DNA of 64,000 nt from positions 13,789,770 to 13,853,769 of the forward strand of contig CM046333.1 in assembly GCA_025403435.1 (NCBI GenBank), written 5' to 3'. The first letter of the stretch is position 1; every line of letters starts with the position of its first letter. Position numbers and translations under genes: made by a program. Below the pieces are notes generated by a model that searched no databases, was not told where the DNA came from, and saw only the letters and a program-made list of their open reading frames with translations. Below, piece by piece: positions 23,301 to 35,834 of this stretch. This DNA is from Artocarpus heterophyllus (Eukaryota; Streptophyta; Magnoliopsida; Rosales; Moraceae).

Positions 23301-25401
23301 TGAAATTTGGTCTTTTATATTGTTTTTAAAAAATTTACTTTTTGCAATGTCATAACTAGAAAAGCATCCTCCAAATAATCTGCACAGAAGGACTCCGTGA
23401 ACGCAAAAACTTATAAAACGGCTATCAAGTACCCAAAAGGTTTTGCAAGAAGATTTGGTAAAATAAATTAAAATGCACCAAAATGTAAACGCTGAAACTG
23501 TGCATAAGAAGATTTAGCAAAACAATTTTCCTAGAAAAGTTCTAAGTTAGCCGGAAAAATATGTTTTTAAAAGAAAATGTAGCAGTTTTGACAAAATTTT
23601 GTCTCAAAAAGTTATTAGTTAGCAGACAAAAAAATATTTTCAAAAGAAAGTTTGGGAGATTTAGAAGGAATGTGTCCAATAAAAAAAAAAGAGGAATTTT
23701 TTAAGAAGCATGTTATGTTACTGCTACTATGTTTTTTCTTTTATTTTTCTATATATATACATATATATTTTAAAGCAATTAGTTGTAAAAACGCTTTTTT
23801 TTGGATGCTATAGAGGGGAAAAAAAAATAGAAACAGCTCTTCACATCAAGGATCATCTGAATCACCAGTTTGTAAGCCTGAAGTCTGAAGAATAATTTGT
23901 TATCATAGTCTATATGGTGATGGTTATGCCGGAGCACTTCTCAAACTTAAGGTTAGCTGCAGGCAAAGTTGTATCATATCCCAAATAATAAAGAGCCTGT
24001 ACCATGAACTCCATACCTTCTAATTAATGATAGAGACACAGAGCTAAACTAATAAAAAGATATCCAACAACGATAATAAATATTCATGTAACCTGCAAAA
24101 CTAAAGACTAATGATGTGTGCTCAACTAAACTCCAGACCAGCTTCAAGAAAAGGCTATCTTAAACAACAAGACACCGACTCGTTGAAAAATCAAAACTTA
24201 TGCAGTAAACACGCTAGCAAAGATATTCTGGTGGATAATATACATAAAACCATTGACTAGAAAAATATAAACAACAAACGCGAATCCATGGCAATATGAA
24301 TCAAACAAAAAGATTGAAAAGGCAATCGACCGGAACGAAATGAGACGCTGAAAAAACTATGCAAGATGTTGAACTATTAAATATGGCTGGAACAATGGAA
24401 TCGAGTGACCTTGAGAAAATTCATGTTTAGTAAGAAAGCATTAAAGTGGGAAAGAGGAGTAAAAGGAGGGCTAAAACTTTCCCAGGGCTCAAAAGTTTTT
24501 TCACGAAAACATGCAAAAAAGGTTAATGAGAGATGGGAATAAAGCCGCTACCTGGAAATGGACAATTGTGGATTTGACAAGTCTTGTATTGAAATGAAAG
24601 TCAAAGAAGGTCATCCCCTTCTCCACTTCTAAGCAATCCTGGCGAATAAACATGTTAAAAAGAGATAAAATAAAAAACAATATGTACATAGCTAAGTGCA
24701 AAGAAATAGGAAGCATCAGTAGCCATATATCCAGATCCCATAACAATAAAAACAAGAATAATGATAAATTCTTCAGAATTCAGATTCTCCCAAACCGAAT
24801 TGGCCGAGATTCGAAATTCGCATATGATATTTTATAAATTATAATCATAGGGGGGGAAAACGTAAAAACAACAATTATTTAGGAAAAAGAAAAAGAATTT
24901 CGAGCCACAAAAAGAAAGAACAAACAGAAGAACGCATAAAAATTTCCAGAAAGGATTAAGCAGGCTAACCTTTTCGAGTTGTTCGCGGGAGCGAGTGAGA
25001 CTCTCATAGTTCTTGTACTGCCTCAATCGCGTCTCGCGGTACTTATCTCTAGTGAAATTGAGCCTCTCCCATGGTATTCCCTGTATGTCTTTTCCATTTC
25101 TAGCTTCCATAGCTGAAGTATCCGTCTTTGGCTTGCTCTGTAAAGACCGATGCCATAAATTCACGCTTCAATGCGAATTTGAAGACGGAAAACGAAGATT
25201 TCATCCTTACTAACAAAAGAATTGAAACTAAAAGAAACAAAAGCTCACCGAATCAAAGTCGTCTTCGAAATCGGAGTCGATATAATCGGCATCGCCATTC
25301 TTATGGGGCTGGTTCTCAGGAAAAGGATCTTCTTCGAAGTCAGCGACGTCATAGTAGTCGTCTACGACGTACTCAAGATCGTCGTTTAAAAATTGCGCCA
25401 T
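20398..25401 (-). CDS. WD40-repeat protein, C2A9.03-like
   Basis: Nine coding exons join into a 450-codon frame: 25249-25401, 24970-25137, 24552-24638, 21697-21831, 21463-21573, 21279-21370, 21091-21196, 20908-20994, 20398-20811. All junctions are GT..AG and every phase closes. The N-terminus is acidic and disordered (DDLEYVVDDYYDVADF near residues 7-22). Residues 52-136 carry the conserved IPWERLNFTRDKYRETRL segment. The second half is a WD40 propeller with blades around NTSVSPDGKLLAVLGDS (285 on), GHLDYSFASAWHPDGRILAT ending CRLWDIR (320-351) and ISFSPDTEALFVGVADRTYG near the C-terminus. This family is conserved across plants, where its members are named after fission yeast SPAC2A9.03. It is presumed to be a protein-interaction scaffold; the precise role is unknown. 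The third coding intron is large (about 2.7 kb). Start and exons are well supported; function is weak. Confidence 0.93.
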
Positions 25402-25405
25402 TTTC

Positions 25406-25672
25406 CTGCAATTTAGAACTCTGTACGCTCAGTTTAACCGAAAACAGGGCGGTTTTCGCACCCACGATAGCAGCTTCAAACGGATTCACACAACTTTTAG
25501 ATGTTCTTAATACTGAAAATTTTATGCAACGAAACTCCAAATTATGAAACAAAAAGTTTGACGAATCAAAAAGGGAATGAAACGAAAGTGAAAGAAGAAA
25601 CAAGAAAAAATGGAATGAAATGGATTGAGAAACCAAAGGAATGGCGGTGCACCAAACAAATGAAAAACGTAC
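25406..25672 (-). other. Probable 5'UTR intron of the WD40 gene
   Basis: On the minus strand the donor GGAG/GTACGT at 25673/25672 and the acceptor TTGCAG at 25406-25411 lie four bases before the start codon. A leader intron ending just upstream of the ATG is common in plant housekeeping genes. Inferred from splice signals only. Confidence 0.5.
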
Positions 25673-26030
25673 CTCCAAGAATGCGGGACAATCAGTCGAA
25701 AAATGGGAAGACAAGCAGATCGGACTGAATCAAAAACTCTCTCTTTGTTATATCAAAAGGATCAGAAACGACGAGAACGAACCAATGGAGGAATCGAAAA
25801 ATCAATGTTACGTCCAACTTTCCCGGCAAACAAACAGAAAATAAACGTTCCCGAAGACGAGCACGGTCGAAATTTGCTTTCTTATCAGTAGCCGAAGACT
25901 GAATAAGAAAAGACTTTCAAGTATCAAGTAGTGAAAGAAAGACGAGAAGAAGGAGAAAAGAAAAAGAGAAGCGTCGAGAACAAGACTTCTTTTTGCCAAA
26001 AGAGCGATGGAAAGAGAGCTTAGACGCCGT

Positions 26031-26040
26031 CCTTATAAAG
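26031..26040 (-). promoter_or_regulatory. TATA box of the WD40 gene
   Basis: CTTTATAAGG on the minus strand, about 630 bases upstream of the start codon. Transcription would start about 25-35 bases downstream, leaving a leader split by the intron at 25406-25672. No second TATA candidate closer to the ATG is as good. Confidence 0.5.
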
Positions 26041-27749
26041 GGCAACCAGAGAGACGGAGGATGGAAATTTATGGGGGTGTTTGGGAACAGAGATAGGTGT
26101 TTGTTAGTTGTTTGATGTGTTAGAGTGGGTGGGACCCGAGACCACGGAAAAAGGCCATCCAGCATAAAAGAGTTCGAATCCGTGTGCTTGGGAGTCGGAG
26201 GTTTTACGTCAACCATTCGGGGACTTTACGGCTCCCCTTATCCTCGCCGTTTAACCGACTAAGCCATTTCTCCATCGACGATCTTTACAAAGCGCGATGG
26301 TCTTAACTTGCTTGGCGGTTAAGTTTTGTAGCTTTTTAAAGTCATTTTTTATACAAATGTTATTAATGTTATATTTGTCATAAAAAATTACACAAATAAC
26401 TTATGTGATGTTTTGTTTGATTTGATGCTTTAATATATGGAGCTATTTAAGATGTCATATTTACATTTTATTATAATTATTAAACCTTAAAATTTATAAA
26501 AATAAACTTTTAATATTAAAATAATTAAAAAATAATAATATTATAATCATTAAAGTAAAAAAGTCAATCTATCAGTCAATAAAAATCAAATACTAAATTT
26601 GCTTATGTAAAATTTTATGGTAAATTTGTTACAAAGTTTAACATCTAACAAATTTAGCATTGAAAATAATATTATATTAAAGAATGTTTTTTTACAATAA
26701 AATGTTAAATTTGTAATTGATACATCGATTTAACATTGAATTGGAGATATTCTAACAATTAACAATACCAAGATTTCACTGTCTATTTCTTTCTTAATCG
26801 ACATTCCGTTGGTAAGTTTATGAAAAAGGTTTACAAATGTATTGTTTAATTCTCTATTTTTTTTTTGTTTTCTTCTCCTGCTGAAGTTTTAACTTGGGAA
26901 ATATGTGTCTATTTTTAAGTTAGTTTCACCGCAATGTGTCTGTTTTACAATCTCCTTTTATTTTTAGCTTGAGTTTTTGTATCAATAATATAAAAATAAC
27001 TAGGAAAGATATAGTCAGCTTTGGACCCTCTTTTTTATTAATAGCCAATTTTTTAAGTAAATGTTAGTTTTTTACAGTAATTAATCAATAAAAAATCAAT
27101 GATAATCATTTATTAATTGTAATTTATCTCAACCAATCTATTAATAATTTATCACTAATAAATTAATAAATAATTAAAATCATTAATCACTAATAAATAA
27201 TTGGTTAATTAGTAATAAATTACGTAGATTATAATCAATACATTTTTAATTATCTATTTCAAAGAAACAATCATTTTCTTAATTCAATAAAACTTGAGCT
27301 AAAAATAAGCCTTAAAAAATAATCAATTTTTTAAACTCGTAATAATTTTTATTATTGTTACGAGTCAGATTCACAGATATGAACACGGGAACTCCATTTA
27401 TCAGCAAGTAAAAATTTCCAAAAAAAAAATGTTTCCTCAAAAATTAAAATAAAATTAAGCTTAGCAAAAATGAACTTCGTTGGCCATAAGACGTTTGACT
27501 GGCCGGCGAATCGACGACCTCCGGACCGCAAACGGTAAGCCTGAACCAAGTAGAGTGACAGGTGTCGGTCAATATTAGCTCCATTCCTCTCTCGCTTCTT
27601 CCATCTCTTAAAATAATAATAAATAAAAACGACGGACCCACAACTCGTTAAAAACAAGACTCGGCCCCATGTTATATTAAAAAACAAAGTGGGTCCTTCT
27701 AAAAAGATAAACAAAGTTGGTCCCACCTCACAAATGTTTCCAAAAAAGA
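26041..27749. other. Intergenic DNA
   Basis: No gene recognised. It includes the second copy of the AT-rich repeat (26380-26760) and a strongly AT-rich block at 26990-27360 made of TTAATTAATAAAT-like phrases. The 134-codon minus frame at 27358-27762 is low in complexity and not supported. Confidence 0.5.
26380..26760 (-). repeat. Dispersed AT-rich repeat, copy 2
   Basis: The reverse complement aligns with 3450-3790 through the TTTTAAGGTTTAATAATTAT core and the flanking TTTGATTTTTATTGAC and AATTTAACAT motifs. A non-coding, degraded DNA-transposon relic is the likely identity. Confidence 0.5.
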
Positions 27750-28260
27750 GAGAGGAATCCACTAGCTTCGATCTTCGGAGTCCACGTGTCTAGGCAGCAG
27801 CACGATTTTGAGGATCTTTGCAGACTGGTTCCACCACGTGGCCTTTCCGGATGACGGGGTCGCGCTTGCCTCGGGTCCTCGTCCTAAATTTCAACAGATT
27901 AATTAATTAGTTTTTAAACTGCGTTAAGGTACGGAAAAAGCAGTCGTTAGTTAAACCATGGTTTGGTTTGGCTAAGGAGGTTTCGAGTTATGGTGACTCA
28001 TGGATGAGATATGTCATGTGAACGGTTGTTGAGTTGGTGACGGGTTAGGTTCCACCGAGCTTTTTCTCCCGTTTCGTTCGTTTACTCTAAGTCTTTTGTC
28101 GTTTGTTTGGGTCCCACCAGAGCCCACCCTTGGCTTCTCATTCGTACAAGTTGCATGTGCCGGAAATTGCCGTGTTTGGATTTAGACTTCGCAAATGGCT
28201 ATAAAGTCCTCTCCTATCATCTCCTTCTCTTCCTTCCATTTTTTATATAATTTTTATTAT
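27750..28260 (+). promoter_or_regulatory. Promoter-like stretch without a following gene
   Basis: A less AT-rich region with G-box cores (CCACGTGT near 27782 and CCACGTGG near 27834), then GGCTATAAAGTCC near 28197 and a CT-rich initiator-like run. That order is typical of a plus-strand plant promoter. The next kilobase holds only a TRIM compound and AT-rich DNA, with no coding exon. It could drive a non-coding RNA, or be the front of a lost gene. Confidence 0.35.
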
Positions 28261-28375
28261 TTTTTTTGTTATGTAGTGTTCGACAGAAGGTGATTTTAAC
28301 CACCAATAGCTCTACATTATAGCATGATTTATACCATTTTTAGCTAAAACTTTATAATTAAAATTACCACCATAA

Positions 28376-28936
28376 TGTCACTTCCCAAAAGAGCTCTTAT
28401 TGAGAGGTGGGCAGCCCAGGACTTAAGTACTGCTTTTCGGTCCTTTACCTAGCCGATGTGGGACTTTTTGGATGTTACACCCTCCTTCACCCAATCACGT
28501 GACGCCCCCGTCACGGATCGGCTCCCCTGAGGGTCCCATTGGACCATGGAGAATCCACACAACAGGCAGGCAGTACCCCGCTCTGATACCACTGTCACTT
28601 CCCAAAAGAGCTCTTATTGAGAGGTGGGCAGCCCAGGATTTAAGTACTGCTTTTCGGTCCTTTACCTAGCCGATGTGGGACTTTTTGGATGTTACATCAG
28701 CTCTTTTGGGACGTGACAAGTGGTATCAGAGCGGGGTACTGCCTGCCTGTTGTCTGGATTCTCCATGGTCCAGTGGGACCCTCAGGGGAGCCGATCCGTG
28801 ACGGGGGCGTCACGTGATTGGGTGGAGGAGGATGTAACATCCAAAAAGTCCCACATCGGCTAGGTAAAGGACCGAAAAGCAGTACTTAAATCTTGGGCTG
28901 CCCACCTCTCAACAAGAGCTCTTTTGGGACGTGACA
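28376..28936. mobile_element. Compound TRIM retrotransposon in inverted arrangement
   Basis: A complete 321 bp minus-strand TRIM (LTR 28376-28479, interior 28480-28592, LTR 28593-28696) is joined to a plus-strand copy that retains only the last 20 bp of its first LTR (28699-28718), its interior (28719-28832) and its full 104 bp second LTR (28833-28936). Both interiors carry TGGTATCAGAGC, the primer site for initiator tRNA-Met (28580-28591 reversed, 28721-28732 forward). Four bases, ATAA, flank the whole unit on both sides, so it seems to have inserted as one piece. The LTRs carry the CCCACATCGG phrase common in plant TRIMs. No coding capacity. Confidence 0.85.
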
Positions 28937-28940
28937 ATAA

Positions 28941-29847
28941 GCACCCTATTAATTTAAGTTGATAAAATTTAAACTTTCATTTTTTCCCTTTGTCTCGTAT
29001 GCCTATTTAAACCAATAATACTACTAAGTGTAAAGCAAAAAGTTCGTATAATGTAATACTCTCAAATGTTATATTAATTTGAACCTATTTTTTAATTCAT
29101 ATCTATTTTCCAAACACGTTATTGATGAAGTTGTGTAGAGTGTGGTTGCATAAATATAGTCTAGAGGTATTTCTACATCCGACTTTATTATAAGATGAAG
29201 AGTTTAAATCTTCTACCATAAATTCAAAAATATAATAATAAAATAAACTTGTGTGGAATTATCCTAATTTTATAAATGTCCTTCTATGAATTAATTTTTT
29301 TGAATTTAATTTTTACATGCTTTGTAAACTATAAAAAGAGTTTATTTCAACTTAAACTACATAAAAATATTTATCATTGAAAACACTTGGGGGTTGGGAG
29401 TTGATAGCGTGGTAGGTGTGTGTCTCTGGTCCTCTAGTTAGAAATCGTCTATGACCACATATAATACTATTTTTTGACATACATTAATCGTGGAAATCAT
29501 ATGAACGGTTGAATGTAATTTATATCCATATACATGCAACGTAAACACGGTGCAACCGAAAATTGCGTCTAGTTCCTTCCTCAACATGTCACCGTTGCTA
29601 TTTTTTTTTTCTTTTTTCAGAGAATGCTACCTTATTTTTTGCTGTACTTACAAGTTACGCTAGTTACGCTATTTCTCTTCATCTGAAAATGTTTAACGGT
29701 TGGGACGCAAACTGTTAATAACTATATGCAAGTGCTATGAAAGCAACACTGTTGTTTGATTTTGTTTGATTCATTTTAATTCTTAGGTGATCAATGGTGA
29801 AATTTACATCCCATATTGCGTACATTTGCGTCGGCAATCTCTACTAG
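28941..29847. other. Intergenic DNA
   Basis: AT-rich; no gene. A partial copy of the short MITE family ('ctcaaatgttatattaatttgaac') lies near 29060. Confidence 0.45.
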
Positions 29848-29849
29848 GG

Positions 29850-29914
<65 letters not shown>
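29848..29914. repeat. Compound (TA)n-(TATG)n microsatellite
   Basis: A run of about twenty TA units passes directly into about seven TATG units. Similar TA/CATA compounds occur at 33043-33087 and 56675-56715, the last inside the fifth xylosidase intron. Confidence 0.9.
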
Positions 29915-29915
<1 letters not shown>

Positions 29916-30099
29916 TATAATATGTACATTAACACATGATTTCCAAACAAGAGAATCCTGCTTCCTTACTAAGTTGAATGTTGTGGTTAATTAGTTTAAA
30001 CAAGATCTGCTGAGAACATGGAGCTGAATATCAAACATATATATTAAATATAATGTAGACTATATTAAGAAGTGTGCAGCCAAATTTAAGTTATTTTGA

Positions 30100-30589
30100 A
30101 TTATTATCCTACACAAAGAATTATAGGGACGTATTGAGAACCTTGGATGCACTCCCAGCGCCAAAAGTGAGCACGGCTGCGCAGTGGGGCAGTATGCAAG
30201 CGCAGAGGTGCCAGCGCCGCGCCCGTGCATGAGGCGAAGAAGTTCGTAGCGCAAATGTAATTTCACGCAGTCGGGCACGTGGGCAGCCTTACATGAGGAA
30301 GTCAGTTTTTTGAGGGTTTTTTGTCTCCTATTTTTTGTAAGTATATAAATAGCACTTGGTAAGGGCTTATTTTTGTAACTCAAAAAATTAGACTAAGAAA
30401 GAGGCTAAAGAAAAATTTTATAAAGAGTGTATGTAATTTTTCTCTTGTAACTTCTTAATCATCATAGTGAATTATTCTAAACAACTGAAAGTGAACGTAG
30501 CACTTATGTTGAGAGTGAATCACTATAAATTTCATGTGTTCTTGCTTATTTTTGGTTCTTGGTAGAATTAGAGTTTCTAATTCGCAACA
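30100..30589 (+). mobile_element. Probable solo LTR fragment
   Basis: A GC-rich block (30150-30290) is followed by TATATAAATAGCAC (near 30340), a short leader-like stretch and a terminus ATTCGCAACA at about 30580-30589. This layout matches the U3-R-U5 order of a plant copia LTR. The left end and a target duplication were not found, and no primer site follows. The minus-strand frame across it (30060-30383) is incidental. Confidence 0.4.
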
Positions 30590-33046
30590 CACTATACCTG
30601 ATCAATCTTCTTTGGAAGAAAGAAGCTCGACATTAAAAGATTTTGAACTTAAAATAAAATTCAAATTTTATAAGAAAAAATATTTACAAAATTGGTTTGA
30701 ACTAAAATTTTTTAGCTTGAACTTATGTTGTAAACGGATTCTAACCTTACTTTATATTCTGTTGTATTACATCACAAATATTTTAGTATATTTGTATATA
30801 GCCATATAATTAACTCATTCATTAATATATCTTACAAAAAATCAGCTAGAACTAATTAATAGAAAGGAATTTTCATAAATGCTATTTTTTAAAACTTATT
30901 TCTATAAATGTCGCAAATATTTAAATGTGATACAACTTAAACTTATAATATTAATGATAGTATGACATAATTTTTTTTAATATGACATAAATAAACATAT
31001 TTTTAAAAGTGTGGCACAATATTTAATTTTCTCTTAATAGAATTGATCTTCTGTCTGAAGTTTGAACGCCTTTTTCCTTTCAGTAAGGCCCTTCTAGAAT
31101 GGTGAGGTCATGACTAGTGAGTGATGAAGACGAGGATTAAAAAATAAGAAAGAAAGAACTAAAAAAGGTCACAAAGATTTAAAACCTTGAAATTTAGCCA
31201 CCCAACCAATCAGAGTATCGGAGATTGACTATTTTAAGGGGCATTTACTTGTCCTTTGGACTCAACGAGCGGTTGGAAAATCTTTTGAGCCTTGAATGTG
31301 TGTTAGTTTTCTTTTGATAAATTTTGAACAATTCAAAAAGAAAAAAAAACATTATCTTTAGATTTATGTTACCAATATTGAAATTTTAAAATTTTAATTT
31401 GTGCCACACAAAGACTCAGTTAAAGGTCAATAAAATATATTATAAAACTAAATTAAAAATTGTAGCAAAAATCTGAAAACGTGTATAAATCTGACATACC
31501 ATATAATTTTCTCTCTCTCTCTCTCTTTTTTATTTGGTGTTTTCGTATGGTGGTTAGCCCTACTTTGGTTTTCGTTTATAAAAGCAGTGAATACACATAA
31601 AATGCGGCCTTCTCATTTTTTTAATGCAATGCTATTTGAATATTCATAGAATTTTTTAATTCACAGATCATTTATAGATGATTTTCTAGATAACTAGTAC
31701 AAAACAAACGGGAAACGAAAGACTTAAAAAGAACTTTTTTTGGGTGGAATAAGGACTTGCCTATATACCTGAATTTTTGGTCGTTGATAGAATGCAACTT
31801 GTAAAAGTAAATTCTACAATTGAATTTGTAACAAGGACCAATGACTGCTTTTGAGGGTTATCTAGAGCAGCCAGTCAATCGCCTTGAGTCTATAGAAGGT
31901 AGAAGAACAAGAAGATTAAGTGCAAGAAATTAAATGAAATTTAAAAACACGTAAAATTATAGTGATTTAACGAACGACTGTCATGTAAGAAATTTCACTT
32001 TTATTTGTCAGCTTCCACGTTAATAGACATGTTATCCATCATGTCAAACTCTATGACAAAAATCCTGCATAATTTTTAGATCATTACTTACTCCTTTTTG
32101 TGGAAGTAAAGACCTTTCTCTACACAATTTTACCTGCAAATCTTTGACACTTTTGAAATTGGGTATGAGCAAAAGAACGTTCTCTGCCCATTAAAAGGTA
32201 AAGTCTTACGTTTAATGTATAAATAATTAAATAAAATTTCAAAACCTAATATATATACATTTGGTTTTTATTTTTGTGAAATGTTGAAGCTGCAAACCAA
32301 TTTGAAAGTGTTAGTTTTGAACTGTTAGTTTAGGTTAGGCATATTGATTAGTTCTGCGGTTTCAATGAACGCTCTAATACATACGTAAAGCATTTAACCA
32401 ACAGAAAGTCCTTTAAATTTAGATGTTTAATTTAAAATTAAGTGACTCGTTACAAACATATCCGCCCACTATTTATTAATTATAATTTAATTTTGTACTT
32501 AAATTCTACTTCTGCATATTTCGATCGGTTCGTTAAAATAGAAAACAAAGTAAAAGCCAAATGCTTCCAGATTAGGTCAGTCAATATATGTATACAACCA
32601 CTTGGTTGGGAATCATAGCGATCTCATGAGATCGTATATATGATAAACTTAATGATATAGACTTATTATTGGGGTCACTTTATTGCCATACAAAATTTGT
32701 TTTAGCGTATTTTGTACATGTGATTAATTAGCTAAAAAGCTAAACCAGGCATGAGAGTGCGTTTTACATAATTTATTAGCAGGTTACCAGCACTTCATCC
32801 GTAGAATAATTAAGTACTAACCAAATTTCTCCGAGTCTAGATCTACTTTCTTATTTTATTGTTCTTTTAACTGTCTTATCATTAAAATTTTAACAGCTAA
32901 AGAGATAGCAAAATAGGAACAAGGCATGCAAAATGCTTATTGGTTCTTTTTTTTTATTATTAACCTTTTCTTTTTCAAAATGGTTTCTAAATTACTCTGA
33001 TTATAAGGCAAGCGAAAAATTAAAAATGACCAAGCGTTCATTTTAT

Positions 33047-33079
<33 letters not shown>

Positions 33080-35834
33080 TATATATAATATTGATCATGA
33101 TTTAGCACCTATGTACGAGATAAAATCAAGAGCTGCCAAAAGTTGCTCACATAATACCTGTCATGTTGCCAAATTTACCTACCAAACTTTAGCATCTGTA
33201 CTAGACAAGCTAACTAACTCATTCGGATTTCAGTAATCTTTCAAAATCTAATTTAATTAGGAGATCCAAACGAATGAACAAACTAATTTAAAATTAACCA
33301 TTTAATTAATTGGGCCCTTAATTACTTACCAGTCACCAGTCCCTTAACAGGAAGACTAGCTAAGAATTGATCATCTGATTCTTCGGCATCACAAAATCTA
33401 ATTAATTAATCAATTAATTATCTGTATTATTTAAACAAAATATATTATAAATTATCCTGTTGTTGATTACGACGTGTGGAAATTTGTTTTGTACCTCCAT
33501 ATTCTCCTGATTAGTAGGCAAGCCATTTGTCCTAGTGTGGGACTGTGGGACACATACAAATATGGAGGTAGGCTTAAAGTTGAACCACTATAATAAATTA
33601 AAAGGCATATCATTTTCCTCTTTATTTATTTTAATTGTGCTTTAAAATATGCTGGTAATGGTGAGTAAAATGACATGTACTTGTTGAAGCAATAACCTCC
33701 AAACACCTCCTTATTTTAAGGGGAAACAATCTCTATGCGGATTGTTTATTGGGTATTATATACATCATCGTTACAACTATCCAAGAAAAACTACTTTACT
33801 ATAGGATTAGGCTTTGTTAAAAACCTCTAGATGGGATTCGGATTCGTTCATTTAATTATATGACATTAATCATTCACCCAATTAACGCTTCTTGTTGTGA
33901 GGCTAAGTGGGGTCCAAACTGATTATGAAATGATTCAAGTTAATCTTTTATAATTATTATAATTGAATTATGACATTTTTATCGTAAAGTGTGATTTAAA
34001 TGCCATACCACCAAGACTAACATGCTTTGAAATGTTAGTTTTGTGCAATATTTTATTTTATTTTATTTTTTATATTTTTCATTTTCATACAAATCTTTTA
34101 TAAACATAAATTACACCCTACTAATTAAGAGGGACAAAATGCATACTAAAACAGTTCAAATTCATGAGTTTATATTATGCACAGAATAAAGCTCTTGTAT
34201 GTTATAATATAAAGTAAAAATACGTTAAAGTTTAAATATCTTACATATTACAGTATTTGAACTTATTTTTTAAGTTTAAACCATTTTTCTAAACACCTGT
34301 AAAAACATGATAGATTGAGTCTGAAATGATGATAAAGAATATGTATACAGTTAAAACTAAAAATTAAAACGATTTTACTGTAGTATGTAAAAGTTTTATA
34401 CTGTAACCCACTTTTGCTTTATGCTGCAACTTGTGAGAGTTTTATACTATAGCAATTTTAACTATGTAGTTAAACTAAAGTTGCCAAATAGACCTAAAAT
34501 GATGAGCGCATGCCGGCCACTAGCTGGAATCTACGAGAAGTTATTTTACAATAAGTATAGCAGTCACTAGATTTTTAGTTGCAGGGTCCACGTGAAGGGG
34601 TCTTGTGAGCTAAGGTAGTAGGCTATAACCATACTATGGTGAAATAGAATCTAGTTAGCATAGTCGCTTAATCTTCATGTCCCTTTAGGAAATATATGCA
34701 CTTTGATCACCACAATTCCATACACAAAGAAATCATACATTTGTGATTTTGACTCCTGTTTCAATATTTGTTTTACAGTACTGATTGTAAAAAAAGGTAA
34801 CGATCGTATTTCTTTAAGAGTATTTGAGAACCACGTTCTAAAACCAAAGTTTCAACTGCTATAATACGCTATAGTATAAAAAAGCTCTCATATCCTACAA
34901 TATTTAAGTTTCAATCTCGAGTTTAAGCTTGGTATGCAAACTTTAACACCCCGGTTTAGCCGTTTGCATACATGCATGCATAAATGCATGTATCTACTAG
35001 ACTACCACAGGCCCTTAGAAAAGACAGAGTACTGTTTGAGTTCTATATTTGAATTACTGGCTCAATGATTTTCTGTTTGACAGTAGAAGGTGAAAAAAAA
35101 GGAAAGAAAATTGATCAGTAATAGAGAAAAGTAACAAACCACAAGACAAGAATATTGTCCGTTTCTTTCCCTGCTTTGGAATTTCCTTGAGTTCACGAGT
35201 ATCATGTCGATGCTAGGCTGTATTCCTTCGTGTAAATTCGATCTTCCAGCTAGGATAGATTTTGACACGAATCACTTTCGCATGATGGGTATGTACGATA
35301 CACTTTTCTACCATCTTAAATTTTTTTTTTCCTCCCTTCTTTTTCTTTGGGATTCTTTTTTGCTTTCTTGTTAATGTGTTGTCGTTATTAAAAATAAATA
35401 AATAAAATTACTTGGAGTGGGGATTTATTCTCTAAACCTCACGTTAATTTTAGTGCTTGCTGAACTGATACTAGCCCACTTGATAAGAGTGAAGTAGATT
35501 AAGGAAGAGATCTCATACTCAAATTCTATCGCTAGCATTGAGCCAAAAAAAAAGCTAAATGTTAATAATTCCATTCTCTAAATAAAAAGCATCATCACAA
35601 TTTTGTTTTCTTTCATAAGCTTATATTTTTGAATGCTTTATGTAATACAATCTCTGCACACAAGTGATATAGTGCATGCGGTGATGCTCCCACTAGTTTA
35701 TATTAATGGTTTGAACTCAAACAGTATAAAGCTCTTATATGTTATAATATAAAACAACAATATATTATAATATAAAGTTTTTATATATTATAATATTTTA
35801 AACCAATCTATTAAACAACACCAAGAACAAAGCC
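30590..35834. other. Intergenic DNA with MITE relics
   Basis: No gene recognised over about 5.2 kb. It contains a (CT)n tract near 31513, a CATA/TA microsatellite at 33043-33087, and decayed copies of the short MITE family at about 34180-34305, 34325-34495, 34815-34945 and 35690-35822. Confidence 0.5.

Noticed and set aside
26160..26290. tRNA-like signals: GTTCGAATCC on the plus strand and a GGCTTAGTCGGTTAA D-arm-like stretch on the minus strand
   Set aside because: The two halves are on opposite strands and cannot form one cloverleaf; no acceptor stem was found.
27358..27762. 134-codon minus-strand frame
   Set aside because: Phe-rich low-complexity composition in AT-rich DNA and no conserved motif.
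29848..29914. Possible CRISPR-like or satellite array
   Set aside because: Simple dinucleotide and tetranucleotide microsatellite with no spacers; no CRISPR is expected in a plant nuclear genome.
33480..33590. Possible microRNA hairpin with CCTCCATATT / AATATGGAGG arms
   Set aside because: Paired arms are only about ten bases and do not match a known miRNA; too short for a plant precursor.
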